Of a stretch of DNA of 64,000 nucleotides, positions 41,286-53,395 are shown piece after piece. Numbering within the stretch: position 1 is the stretch's first letter; every line of letters starts with the position of its first letter. The translations under genes were made by a program, and so were the position numbers. The DNA comes from Palsa-504 sp963767565. Lineage in GTDB: Bacteria > Actinomycetota > Actinomycetes > Streptosporangiales > Streptosporangiaceae. The stretch is taken from positions 496,001 through 560,000 of the forward strand of contig CAVYEG010000001.1 of the NCBI GenBank assembly GCA_963767565.1, written 5' to 3'. Below the pieces are notes generated by a model, which was given only the letters and a program-made list of their open reading frames with translations, was not told where the DNA came from and did not search any database.

Positions 41286-44249
41286 CTAGGCGGGTTCGAG
41301 CAGCCGCAGGGCATGCGCCTTGGCGGCGGCCTCGCCGCGGCTGGCCGCGCCCAGCTTGCCCAAGATGTTGGACACGTGGACGCTGGCCGTCTTGGGCGAG
41401 ATGAACAGCTCCGCGGCGATCTCCCGGTTGCTGCGCCCGGCCGCGACCAGCCGCAGCACGTCAAGCTCCCGCCCGGTCAGGCCGTAGCCGGCGGAACCTT
41501 CCGGGCCGCCTGCGCCCAGCGAGATCCTGGCCCGCCGGGCCAGGATCGCGATCTCCTCGCTGAGCGGCGCGGCGCCGAGCTGGCCGGCCAGCTCGGCGGC
41601 CTGCCGCAGCCGGTCTGCCGCGGCGTCCCGGTCGCCGTCACCGATCGCGGCCTCGGCCGCATGCAGCAAGGTCTGGGCCTGCGGATAGGGCTCGCTCACG
41701 GCCGCCCACGCGGCGGCCGCCTCGTCCCAGGCGGCCAGCAGCTCAGCGCCCCGGGCACCCAGGACACTAGCCGCCTGCGCGTCGGTGGCGACGAAGGTCA
41801 GCCAGCTGGCTCGCTGCGCCGGGCCGAACATCTCCAGCTTCTCCGCGAGCGTCCGCAGCCGGTCAGCCAGGACGGCCACGTCGTCCCGCAGGCGCTCGTC
41901 CTGCGCGGCCGCGGCCTGCCGGGCCGCGGCCAGGCCGGCGCCCGCGGCGGCCACCAGCAGGGGCCAGGCGTAGCGCGGGCTGTCCAGTACGTAGTCGTCG
42001 ATCACCCGGGTGGCGGTGCCGACCGCGGCCGCGGCCCCGGCCGTGCTGAGCTGCAGCTCGATCTGCGCCGCGCCCAGGGGCAGGTGGTGCTGGTCCTCGC
42101 GCGGCGAGCTGCGCAGGAACCCGGCCGAGACTGATAGCGCCTCGGTGGCCACCTCGGTCTGGCCCCGGGCCAGCGCGATCCGGGCCTTCATGTTCTCCAT
42201 GGTGGCCCGGTGCAGCGGCAGCGCGGTGAGCTGGAAGTCGCGCGCGGCGTCGGCCAGGGACAGGGCCTCGTCCCACCGGCCCAGCGCCACCAGCGGCTCG
42301 ACCTGGTTGACCGTGAGCAGGCTGCGCGACGCGCGCGCCAGGTAGCGCACGTCCTGGTGGCTGAGCCCGCTGCGGGCCGCCGCCACGGCCAGTTCGTGCT
42401 CGCCCGCGCCCTCGAGCAGGTGGGACTCGTTGATCGCCGCCTTCGTCACCTGGTCGTAGGCGCCGGCGCGCTCGGCCATGTCGCGCGCCTGCTTGATCAG
42501 GCCGATCGGATCGCTGCCCGGGCCGCCCTCCTGGCCCACGCCCGCCTGGAACATGGCCAGAGTCAGCAAGGCGTCTGCTTCCTTGGCTTCGTCGCCGAGC
42601 TGGCGGGCCAGGACTAGGGCCTCCTCGGCGTAGGAGCTCTCGGTGGGGACGTGCGGTACGCAGCGCGCCGCGGACAGCAGGACCGAGATCCGGGCGGCGG
42701 CCGCGTCGGCCGGCACGGTCTGCAGGGCGGCGGAGAAGTCATCGGCATAGTCCTTGCGACCCAGATGCTTCTTGAAGTGGCCGCGCGTTTCCAGCAGCCG
42801 CCCCACCCGGACCGGCTCGGCCGCCGGGTCAAGCTCCTTCAGGGCCGAGGTGGCCAGCGCGATCCCGCGCTCGAACTCCCCGGCCTCGTTCGCCGCGCTG
42901 GTCGCCTCTTCCAGGATCCGGGCATGATCGGCGCTGATCCGGTCGGCCGCGTCCGGCACCTGATCCCACAACTCGAGCACCCGGGCCAGCAGCGACAGCC
43001 GCTCGGCTGGTCCGACGGCCCGGCCGGCCTGGGCCGCGGCCTGCCAGGCACCGATCAGCGCCCAGACCGTGTCGTGGGCCGAATGCCAGTGGTGCGCCAT
43101 CTCGATCGCGGCCCGGCCCGGCGGCACCAGCGAGGGGTCGGCGTCGATCGCGTCCGCGAACCGGCTGTGCAGCCGGCCGTGCTCGCCGGGCAGCAGGTCT
43201 TCGTGGATGGCCTCGCGGATCAGCTCGTGCCGGAACGAGTAGCCGTCGCCGTGGGCCCGCAGCACGTTAGCGGTCACGGCGGGCCGCAGCGCGCTGGTCA
43301 GCGCGGCGTCGTCCAGGCCGGTCACGGCGGCCAGCAGCGCGTGCCCGACCGTCTGGCCGCCCGCGGAGGTCATCCGCAGCACTTCCTGGGTGTCCTCGGG
43401 CAGCCGTCGCACCGCCTCGAGCAGCAGGTCACGCAGCGACTCGGGCAGCTCGGGGCTCAGCTCGCCGTCGCAGCACAGCAGCGCCTCCACGAACAGCGGG
43501 TTGCCCTCGCTGCGGCGGTACAGCGCGTCGGCCAGCTCGTCCGCCGCCGCCCGGCCGAGGATGCGGATTACCAGCTCGCCGGTGTCGTGCCTGGTCAGCC
43601 GGGGCAGCTCCATCCGCTCTACCCAGTCGATCCGGTCCAGCGTGGCCAGCAGCGGACGCAGCGGATGGGTGCGGTGCAGGTCGTCGGACCGGTAGGTGAC
43701 GATGATCAGCAGCCCGCTGATGGACCGCTGGTTGCCGATCAGGAAGGTCAGCAGGTCCCGGCTGGACCGGTCGGCCCACTGCGCGTCCTCGATCACCAGC
43801 ACCAGCGGGGCGTGCCGGGCCAGCTGCTCCAGGGCGGTGAGGACCTCCTCGAACAGCCGGGCCCGCGCCTCGCCCGGATCGCCGCCGGTGTCGGGTTCCC
43901 CCAGCTCGGGCAGCAGCCGGGCCAGCCCCCGCGTGGTCCGGCCGGGCAGCATCGAGGCGACCGCGTCCGCGCCCAGCTCGTGGACCAGATCGCGGAGCAC
44001 GGCGGTAAACGGCGCGAACGGCAGCCCGTCGGTGCCCAGCTGCAGGCAGCCGCCGGTCAGCACCCGGGCGCCCGCCGCGGCCGCCACCTGGCCGAACTCG
44101 CCGACCAGCCGCGACTTGCCGACGCCCGCCTCGCCGCCGAGCAGCACAGCAGAAGGGCCGCCCTGGCGCACGCTCTCGAACGCGGCACCCAGGGCGGCCA
44201 TCTGCTCGTCCCGCCCGACCAGGACGGGGCTTGCTGCTCGCCCGCTCAT
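41286..44249 (-). CDS. LuxR-family transcriptional regulator with AAA ATPase domain (LAL type)
   Basis: 987 residues from ATG 44249 (MSGRAASPVLVGRDEQ); upstream in-frame starts at 44282 and 44333 would add 11 or 28 residues. ATPase domain with Walker A GGEAGVGKSRLV near residue 38 and Walker B LVLVIEDAQWAD near 135, a long helical TPR-like middle (about 350-900), and a C-terminal LuxR helix-turn-helix, LTGRELDVLRLVAAGRSNRE and ISPKTASVHVSNILGKL. LAL regulators activate targets on binding an inducer or partner. No biosynthetic cluster is nearby, so targets are unknown. Confidence 0.9.
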   Translation of the reverse strand: MSGRAASPVLVGRDEQMAALGAAFESVRQGGPSAVLLGGEAGVGKSRLVGEFGQVAAAAGARVLTGGCLQLGTDGLPFAPFTAVLRDLVHELGADAVASMLPGRTTRGLARLLPELGEPDTGGDPGEARARLFEEVLTALEQLARHAPLVLVIEDAQWADRSSRDLLTFLIGNQRSISGLLIIVTYRSDDLHRTHPLRPLLATLDRIDWVERMELPRLTRHDTGELVIRILGRAAADELADALYRRSEGNPLFVEALLCCDGELSPELPESLRDLLLEAVRRLPEDTQEVLRMTSAGGQTVGHALLAAVTGLDDAALTSALRPAVTANVLRAHGDGYSFRHELIREAIHEDLLPGEHGRLHSRFADAIDADPSLVPPGRAAIEMAHHWHSAHDTVWALIGAWQAAAQAGRAVGPAERLSLLARVLELWDQVPDAADRISADHARILEEATSAANEAGEFERGIALATSALKELDPAAEPVRVGRLLETRGHFKKHLGRKDYADDFSAALQTVPADAAAARISVLLSAARCVPHVPTESSYAEEALVLARQLGDEAKEADALLTLAMFQAGVGQEGGPGSDPIGLIKQARDMAERAGAYDQVTKAAINESHLLEGAGEHELAVAAARSGLSHQDVRYLARASRSLLTVNQVEPLVALGRWDEALSLADAARDFQLTALPLHRATMENMKARIALARGQTEVATEALSVSAGFLRSSPREDQHHLPLGAAQIELQLSTAGAAAAVGTATRVIDDYVLDSPRYAWPLLVAAAGAGLAAARQAAAAQDERLRDDVAVLADRLRTLAEKLEMFGPAQRASWLTFVATDAQAASVLGARGAELLAAWDEAAAAWAAVSEPYPQAQTLLHAAEAAIGDGDRDAAADRLRQAAELAGQLGAAPLSEEIAILARRARISLGAGGPEGSAGYGLTGRELDVLRLVAAGRSNREIAAELFISPKTASVHVSNILGKLGAASRGEAAAKAHALRLLEPA

Positions 44250-44340
44250 CTCTACTATCAGCAAACCACGCGGGTCTGACATTTCCGCGAGCCCGAAGAC
44301 AGGGTCAGCGCCGGGCGATGGTGAAGCGGACATGGCTGTC

Positions 44341-44586
44341 TCAGGCGGCGTGACGCTGGCTCGGCACCCGCTCCGGACGGCTGTCCGGCACGATGTCGGT
44401 CCGGAACGAGCCGTCCACGTAGTCCGGGACGGCCGGGATGACGAGCTTCCCGGCCTCGGCCGCGCCCCCGTGCCGGTTGGCGCGCCGCGCCCGGATCGCC
44501 GACCTGGCCAGCGCGGCCTGCTCGGCCCGGATCCGCATCTCGCGGCCGCGCATCGAGGTCAGTTCGCGCAGAATCTCGGGATGCAT
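44341..44586 (-). CDS. small hypothetical protein
   Basis: 81 residues from ATG 44586 with a strong AGGAGGAACC site. MHPEILRELTSMRGREMRIRA begins an amphipathic helix rich in Arg/Ala (ALARSAIRARRAN), then a Gly/Pro-rich end. Similar tiny Arg-rich proteins are common in actinomycetes; no function assigned. Confidence 0.65.
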   Translation of the reverse strand: MHPEILRELTSMRGREMRIRAEQAALARSAIRARRANRHGGAAEAGKLVIPAVPDYVDGSFRTDIVPDSRPERVPSQRHAA

Positions 44587-44760
44587 GGTTCCTCCTGGTC
44601 CCCGAGGAGAACCTGTCTGGTTCCCCACATCCTCAAGGTTCGCCGTAAGGCCCCACCCCCGGCATCGGACGAATTCCTTATCTTCAGGCCCGCCTGAGGC
44701 TTAGCTGTCTGCTCCCCGCGTCCCGCCCGGCCTAAGCCGTCTTAGCCCAGGTCAGAGCAA

Positions 44761-44789
44761 TTTTATGCCGAACGGTCCGTGGTGCTCGC
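44761..44789 (+). repeat. dispersed motif copy (TTTTATGCCGAACGGTCCGTGGTGC)
   Basis: In the typA upstream region, TTTTAT followed by GCCGAACGGTCCGTGG repeats, nearly base for base, the right arm of the palindrome at 53981-54005 and, less exactly, 7748-7771 and the minus strand of 13770-13798. Confidence 0.6.
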
Positions 44790-44918
44790 GGCCCAGCTGG
44801 CCACCAGCGGCCCGGTCAGCTCAGCCGCCGCGCCCCCCACGCCATCCGGGTCACTACACTGGAAGGAGCCGCCCGATCGGGTGACGCATCCTAAACGCCA
44901 AACGAACGAGACTCACGC

Positions 44919-46820
<1,902 letters not shown>

Positions 46821-46930
46821 GGAGCCGGTTTCCCTTTTCGTGGATAGAAACTGCCCCCGGCGGTAGGTAACCATCTACGTTGATGTGCGGCCCGCTGGAC
46901 CAGCGCGAAACTAGGATACGTCGTCCAGGG

Positions 46931-46944
46931 AAGTTCTACGAACT
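46931..46944. promoter_or_regulatory. possible operator upstream of boxC
   Basis: AGTTC-TAC-GAACT, a short perfect inverted repeat at about 46932-46944, sits directly upstream of the boxC -35. Its position suits a regulator of benzoate degradation, but it is short and no regulator gene is adjacent. Confidence 0.3.
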
Positions 46945-46945
46945 C

Positions 46946-46973
46946 TTGACGTTTCGCTAGCAAGATGTAGTCT
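46946..46973 (+). promoter_or_regulatory. promoter of boxC-boxB
   Basis: TTGACG (46946-46951), a 16-bp spacer and TAGTCT (46968-46973), with a TG two bases before the -10. Close to the main sigma consensus; transcription would start near 46980, about 35 nt before the boxC start. Confidence 0.6.
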
Positions 46974-47013
46974 TTAATCAGGTGGCCGGATCGGCCGGCA
47001 GGAGGACGCGCCC

Positions 47014-48729
<1,716 letters not shown>

Positions 48730-48733
48730 GAAC

Positions 48734-50152
48734 ATGACCGCCGCTGATTACGACGAGAAGATCCCGAACAACGTCGACCTGCGCGAGGACCGGCGGCTGC
48801 AGCGAGCGCTGGAGTCCTGGCAGCCGAACTTCCTCGACTGGTGGGAGTCGATGGGCCCGACGCTGCCCACCCAGGACGTCTACCTGCGCACCGCGGTCAA
48901 CGTGGGCCGGGAGGGCTGGGCCCACTTCGGGCACGTGCCCATGCGCGATTACCGGTGGGGCATCTTCCTGGCCGAGCGGGACTCCGGCCGCCAGATCGGG
49001 TTCGGCCAGCACCAGGGCGAGCCGCCCTGGCAGCAGGTGCCCGGCGAGTACCGCGCCGACCTGCAGCGGCTGATCGTGATCCAGGGCGACACCGAGCCGG
49101 CCAGCGTGGAGCAGCAGCGCAACCTGGGCGCCACCGCGCCCAGCCTGTACGACCTGCGCAACCTGTTCCAGGTCAACGTGGAGGAAGGCCGGCACCTGTG
49201 GGCCATGGTCTACCTGCTGCACGCCTACTTCGGCCGGGAGGGCCGGGAGGAAGCCGAGGAGCTGCTGCACCGCAACTCGGGCAGCGTGGACGCACCGCGG
49301 ATCCTGGGCGCGTTCAACGAGGAGACCCCGGACTGGCTCAGCTTCTACATGTTCACCTATTTCACCGACCGGGACGGCAAGTACCAGCTCGGCACGCTGA
49401 AGGAAAGCGGCTTCGACCCGCTGAGCAGGACCTGCGAGTTCATGCTCAAGGAGGAGGCGCATCACATGATGGTGGGCACCACCGGCGTGGACCGGGTGGT
49501 GGAGCGGACCGCGCAGGTCATGGTGGAGAACGACACCGACGACGTGGCCGCCCTCGGCGCGATCCCGCTGCCGGTCATCCAGAAGTACCTGAACTTCCAC
49601 TACAGCGTCAGCCTGGACCTGTTCGGCTCGGAGACCTCGACCAACGTGGCCAACTACTACACGGCCGGGATCAAGGGCCGCTGGCTGGAGGACCGCCGCC
49701 GGGACGACCACAAGCTCACCGACGACGGGATCATGGTGGAGGCGCTGACCCCCGAAGGCGAGATCGGCCAGACCGAGGTCTCCGCGCTGACCGGGCTGAA
49801 CACCGACCTGCGCCGGGAGTACATCGCCGACTGCGCGGGCGGCGTCAAGCGGTGGAACCGGATCCTGGAGCAGGCCGGGCTGGCGCAGCGGCTCAAGCTC
49901 CCGCACATCGCGTTCAACCGCAAGGTCGGCGCGTTCTCCGGCATCGAGGCCAGCCCCGACGGCGAGAAGCTTTCGGCAGACGAATGGCAGCGGCGCCAGG
50001 GCCAGTGGCTGCCCACCGACACCGACAAGACCCACGTCCGCTCGCTGATGCGGCCGGTCTACGAGCGGGGCAAGATCGCGGCCTGGATCGCCCCGCCCCG
50101 GCAGGGCATCAACGGGCAGCCGTTCGACTACGACTACGTCCACCTCAGCTGA
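48734..50152 (+). CDS. boxB: benzoyl-CoA 2,3-epoxidase subunit BoxB
   Basis: Di-iron oxygenase component that makes 2,3-epoxybenzoyl-CoA; needs the reductase BoxA. 472 residues, family length. Iron ligands are expected in helices containing NVEEGRHLWAMVY near residue 150 and FMLKEEAHHMMVG near 240 (Glu-x-x-His patterns). C-terminus ends INGQPFDYDYVHLS. ATG 4 bp after boxC. boxA and benzoate-CoA ligase are not in the window. Confidence 0.92.
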   Translation: MTAADYDEKIPNNVDLREDRRLQRALESWQPNFLDWWESMGPTLPTQDVYLRTAVNVGREGWAHFGHVPMRDYRWGIFLAERDSGRQIGFGQHQGEPPWQQVPGEYRADLQRLIVIQGDTEPASVEQQRNLGATAPSLYDLRNLFQVNVEEGRHLWAMVYLLHAYFGREGREEAEELLHRNSGSVDAPRILGAFNEETPDWLSFYMFTYFTDRDGKYQLGTLKESGFDPLSRTCEFMLKEEAHHMMVGTTGVDRVVERTAQVMVENDTDDVAALGAIPLPVIQKYLNFHYSVSLDLFGSETSTNVANYYTAGIKGRWLEDRRRDDHKLTDDGIMVEALTPEGEIGQTEVSALTGLNTDLRREYIADCAGGVKRWNRILEQAGLAQRLKLPHIAFNRKVGAFSGIEASPDGEKLSADEWQRRQGQWLPTDTDKTHVRSLMRPVYERGKIAAWIAPPRQGINGQPFDYDYVHLS

Positions 50153-50185
50153 GCCGGAGCAGCTAGAAACCGGAGCACCCAGAAA

Positions 50186-50620
50186 ATGACACCGCACTGG
50201 ACCAAGGAGGACGCGCCCGTCTGGGACGCAGGCAAGCAGGCCGTCTTCGGCCCGGACGGGCTGGCCGCCACCGGCCTGGTGCCGCCCGCCGACGGCGCGC
50301 CGCTGGCCGATGAGTGGTGGCGGGTCACCGATGAGGGCGGCGCCGCGGTCGGCTACGGCTGGCTCGACTCGGAGTGGGGCGACGCCCAGATCACCTTCCT
50401 GGTCGCGCCCGGCCGCCGCGGCGCCGGCCTCGGCGAGTTCATCGTCGGCCGGCTGGAGCAAGAAGCCGCCGGCCGCGGATTGAACTACATCTACAACGTG
50501 GTGCCGGCCACCCATCCCGACCCGGCCTGGATGACGCACTGGCTGACCGAGCACGGCTTCACCGTCTCGGCCACGGGCGACCTGCGCCGCCGGGTCAGGC
50601 ACGAAGCCCCGTACAGCTAA
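50186..50620 (+). CDS. GNAT-family N-acetyltransferase
   Basis: 144 residues. Acetyl-CoA site ITFLVAPGRRGAGLGEFIVGRL (motif A, Arg-x-x-Gly-x-Gly near residues 75-85) and motif B with NYIYNVVPATHPD, W-x-x-H. Substrate unknown. Follows boxB by 33 bp and may be cotranscribed; no known role in benzoate metabolism. Confidence 0.85.
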   Translation: MTPHWTKEDAPVWDAGKQAVFGPDGLAATGLVPPADGAPLADEWWRVTDEGGAAVGYGWLDSEWGDAQITFLVAPGRRGAGLGEFIVGRLEQEAAGRGLNYIYNVVPATHPDPAWMTHWLTEHGFTVSATGDLRRRVRHEAPYS

Positions 50621-50687
50621 CACAGCACAGCTAGCACAGCACAGCTGACACAGCACAGCTAGCCCCGCACAGCACAGCTAGCACAGC
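50613..50687. repeat. 14-bp tandem repeat between GNAT and ribbon-helix-helix genes
   Basis: About five units of ACAGCTAGCACAGC from 50613 to 50687, with single-base variants and one 5-bp remnant. It overlaps the GNAT stop and fills the gap between two converging genes. Confidence 0.85.
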
Positions 50688-50697
50688 AGCAGCGCGG

Positions 50698-50997
50698 TTA
50701 GCTTTCCCGGTCGCGGCGCAGCCGGTCGAGGACCTCCTCCGGGTTCTCGGCCGACACCCGGATCATGGCCCGCACCGCGTCGGCCAGCGAGACGCGCGGC
50801 ACGCCCAGCTCGACCGCTGCCGAATCCGCCCACCCGATCAGCTGCCGGTACAGCTCGGGGCTCAGGTCCAGGGTGATCCGCACCGGCTTGGACCGGATCG
50901 CGGTCTGCCCGGCCGGCCGGGCGTCCGGCTCGGCGCGCCGCGCCGCCGCGGCCGCCATCTGCGCCTTGCGCAGCTCGCGTTCCTTCTGCGGGCTCAT
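50698..50997 (-). CDS. ribbon-helix-helix-like DNA-binding protein
   Basis: 99 residues. Basic N-terminus (SPQKERELRKAQMAAAAARR), then RSKPVRITLDLSPELYRQL, a beta strand and helix of the ribbon-helix-helix type, then a second helix VSLADAVRAMIRVS and an acidic end. Just downstream of a ParA ATPase, as in ParA-plus-small-partner modules, so it may be the partner that stimulates the ATPase or a repressor. ATG 50997 is one of several equal ATGs produced by a repeat. Confidence 0.75.
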   Translation of the reverse strand: MSPQKERELRKAQMAAAAARRAEPDARPAGQTAIRSKPVRITLDLSPELYRQLIGWADSAAVELGVPRVSLADAVRAMIRVSAENPEEVLDRLRRDRES

Positions 50998-51094
50998 GAC
51001 CGCCCCGGCCGGCGCCGCGGGCTCATGACCGCCCCGGCCGGCGCCGCGGGCTCATGACCGCCCCGGCCGGCACCGCGGGCTCATGACCGGCCCC
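50990..51094 (-). repeat. 29-bp tandem repeat carrying copies of a start codon
   Basis: Units start at 50990, 51019 and 51048, with 18 bp of a fourth from 51077. On the minus strand each unit has GGGGCGGTC followed by ATGAGCCC, a ribosome-binding-like tract and the start of the ribbon-helix-helix protein. 29 is not a multiple of three, so the extra starts fall in other frames. Confidence 0.93.
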
Positions 51095-51769
51095 TCATGA
51101 CCGCACCGAACACAGCGGGGCGCAGCGATCGATCAGGTCCCTGGCCACCTGCCGCCATACGTCGGTGCCGGCCTGCTTGATCGGCACGCCGAAGCTCTGC
51201 GCGTAGACCTCGCGCCGGGGCACGGTGGTGGTCAGCACGTCGTAGCCCAGGTCACTCAGCGCCTCCCGGGCGTCGGTGGTGGAGTGGGCCCGGGCCACGC
51301 ACCGGTTCAGCAGCACGGCCGAGCGCAGCGGCGTCGGCCTGACCTCGCGGATCTCGGCGATCTCGTCCCGCACCGGCGTGGTCCGGTTGATCTCGATCGG
51401 GCTGGGGGCGCACGGGATCAGCACCTCGTCGACGTAGCGCAGGGCCGAACGCGCGATCGCGGCGTGGTCCTCGATCTGCGGCGTGTCGATGATGACCACG
51501 TCGTCCCGGGCCGCGATCTCGGGCAGGCGGCGGTGCAGTTCGCGCGAGGGCAGGGCCACGATCCGGAACGGGAACGCGGCCTGGGGCGGCGCCAGCCCGG
51601 GGTACATGGCGGCCAGGTCGGACCACTCCAGCGCGCTGCCGGCCGGGTCGGCGTCCACGAGCAGCACGCTATTGCCGGCCTGTGCGAACACATGGGCCAG
51701 CCAGACCGCAGATGTGGTCTTGCCTGTGCCCGGCTTCAGATTGGCCAGGGCGAGGCTCAGCCCTGTCAT
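51095..51769 (-). CDS. ParA-family ATPase
   Basis: 224 residues. Deviant Walker A LKPGTGKTTSAVWLA near residue 12 (Lys-x-x-x-x-Gly-Lys-Thr-Thr, with the first signature Lys), VLLVDADPAGSALEWS (Walker A'), Walker B VVIIDTPQIED near 90. Short single-domain form, like ParA proteins of small plasmids, integrative elements or protein-positioning systems rather than chromosomal Soj. Upstream lies a GCAGTA/TACTGC inverted repeat. No ParB or origin is visible. Confidence 0.88.
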   Translation of the reverse strand: MTGLSLALANLKPGTGKTTSAVWLAHVFAQAGNSVLLVDADPAGSALEWSDLAAMYPGLAPPQAAFPFRIVALPSRELHRRLPEIAARDDVVIIDTPQIEDHAAIARSALRYVDEVLIPCAPSPIEINRTTPVRDEIAEIREVRPTPLRSAVLLNRCVARAHSTTDAREALSDLGYDVLTTTVPRREVYAQSFGVPIKQAGTDVWRQVARDLIDRCAPLCSVRS

Positions 51770-51845
51770 CCAGGCATTATCGCAGTGTCAGGCCCGCAGC
51801 GATAGCGGGCCGCCCGGACCAAGGCCGCCAGTGACCCAGGCCAGT

Positions 51846-51866
51846 GCAGTATGCCGTGTTTACTGC
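51846..51866. promoter_or_regulatory. possible operator upstream of parA
   Basis: GCAGTA (51846-51851) and TACTGC (51861-51866) separated by 9 bp, with further ACTGC repeats on either side, in the AT-richest part of the gap upstream of the ParA gene. A small DNA-binding partner could act here. Confidence 0.3.
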
Positions 51867-51970
51867 ATTACTGCGAGTAGGCATAAGGCCGATTCCCCCA
51901 GGTAACGCCACCGCTGGCGCCCCTGCGGGCCAGGCCGGGCATCGTTACCTCATTGTTATCCGGGTGCCGG

Positions 51971-53218
51971 TCAGCTGATGGTGGCCCGGCGGGCCGCGAA
52001 ACGCTGGTGCCTGGCGTGGTCCTGCTGGCCCAGGAAGGCCCGGAACGGGCCCAGCCGGTAGGCCGGCCCGTCCCGCGAGTCGGCCATCTCCAGCTCGAAA
52101 TCCTGGCTGAGATGGCGCAGGTGCTCCAGCACCGCGGCGGGCCGCAGCGGCGGGGCCAGCTCGGCGATCTGCCGGGCGGTCAGGAAGCCATCCCGGGCCC
52201 GCAGCACCCGGAACACCGGATCCTGCACGTGCGCCGCGTCGTCGGCCGCCAGCGGGGCACCCGCGTGCTCCAGGGCGCGGCGGATGGCGGTGCCGACCGC
52301 CTCGGCCACCGGCGGCGGGAACGCGTTGCCGATCTGCCGGTACCTGGCCGTCTTCCGCCCGCTGAACCGCCAGCCCCACTCGTCCCGCCAGCCCTGCAGC
52401 CTGGTCACCATCTCGCAGGTCAGCCGGGGCCGCAGCGCCGGATCGGCGCCGGGGCCGGGGGCCGCGTCGGCCAGGCCCAGGCCGTCCACGCCGAGGGCGG
52501 CCCAGGCCTGCTTGGCCCGGGTCGGGCCCAGGTCGGCGCCGCCGTGCTTCTTCGAGCCGCCCACGATCGTGGGCGCGATCCGGTCCGCCCCCCGGGCCCA
52601 GGCCGCGGCGCCCGGCCAGCCCCGGGCGGCCATCAGGTCGCCCAGCGTCTGGCCCACGGTGGCCGGCCCGCCTGCCGACGGGACGGGCCAGCGGAACCAG
52701 GGCGCGTCCGCCTCCCGCAGCGCGACCAGCACCGTGCGCGGCCGCAGCTGCGGCACGCCGAAGTCCGACGCGTGCAGCAGCCGCCACCCGGGCACGTAGC
52801 CCAGCTCCCGCAGCCGGTCCGCGACGTGCTGCCGGTAAGCGCGGAACCGCCCGGTGCTCAGTCCCCTGACGTTCTCCAGCAGCAGCGCCCGGGGCCGGAC
52901 GACCTCGCACAGCTCCACGGCCCAGGCGTACAGGTCACGCTCGTCGGTCGCGCCGAGCTGGCGGCCCGCCACGGTGAACGGCGGGCAGGGCACCCCGCCC
53001 GCTAGCAGGGCCACGCCCCGGTAGTCGCTGGGCCGCCACAGCGCCGCGTCGGCCACGTCCCCCTCGGCCACCTTCCAGGCGGGCCGGTTGGCCCGCAGCG
53101 TGGCGCACGCCGCCGCGTCGAGCTCGACCGCCAGCGCGTGCTCGAAGCCGGCCCGCTCCAGCCCGAGGGCCTGCCCGCCCGCCCCGGCACAGATCTCGAC
53201 CACCTCAAGATCTGCCAC
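51971..53218 (-). CDS. DNA (cytosine-5)-methyltransferase
   Basis: 415 residues. Motif I EICAGAGGQALGLERAGF near residue 6, motif IV GGVPCPPFTVAG with the catalytic Cys near 73, motif VI LLLENVRGL near 110, motif VIII RPRTVLVAL near 155, and motif X IGNAFPPPVAEAVG near 310. After it comes an extra winged-helix-like tail (LTARQIAELAPPLRPAAVLEHL). Start GTG 53218 with AAGGAGG 6 nt upstream. No restriction endonuclease gene is next to it, so it looks like an orphan or the partner lies elsewhere. A very short patch repair gene is not seen. Confidence 0.9.
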   Translation of the reverse strand: MADLEVVEICAGAGGQALGLERAGFEHALAVELDAAACATLRANRPAWKVAEGDVADAALWRPSDYRGVALLAGGVPCPPFTVAGRQLGATDERDLYAWAVELCEVVRPRALLLENVRGLSTGRFRAYRQHVADRLRELGYVPGWRLLHASDFGVPQLRPRTVLVALREADAPWFRWPVPSAGGPATVGQTLGDLMAARGWPGAAAWARGADRIAPTIVGGSKKHGGADLGPTRAKQAWAALGVDGLGLADAAPGPGADPALRPRLTCEMVTRLQGWRDEWGWRFSGRKTARYRQIGNAFPPPVAEAVGTAIRRALEHAGAPLAADDAAHVQDPVFRVLRARDGFLTARQIAELAPPLRPAAVLEHLRHLSQDFELEMADSRDGPAYRLGPFRAFLGQQDHARHQRFAARRATIS

Positions 53219-53395
53219 CCCGGCCTCCTTAGGTCGCCGCCGCCGAACCCCGGAAAACCCCACTGGTTAATCAGCACCGATCGAGCAGTGCTCATTCGAT
53301 CAATAGTGCCGCACGGGGCGCCGCCGCGCGGCGCATCCCGCCGCGTGTCTTGGCGTCCCCCCAGCCAGCCAGGACTCTAGCGCCGTGCTACGACA

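Noticed and set aside
46946..46980. TTTAAT at 46973-46978 as the boxC -10 instead of TAGTCT
   Set aside because: Spacing to TTGACG would be over 20 bp; TAGTCT at 16 bp fits better.
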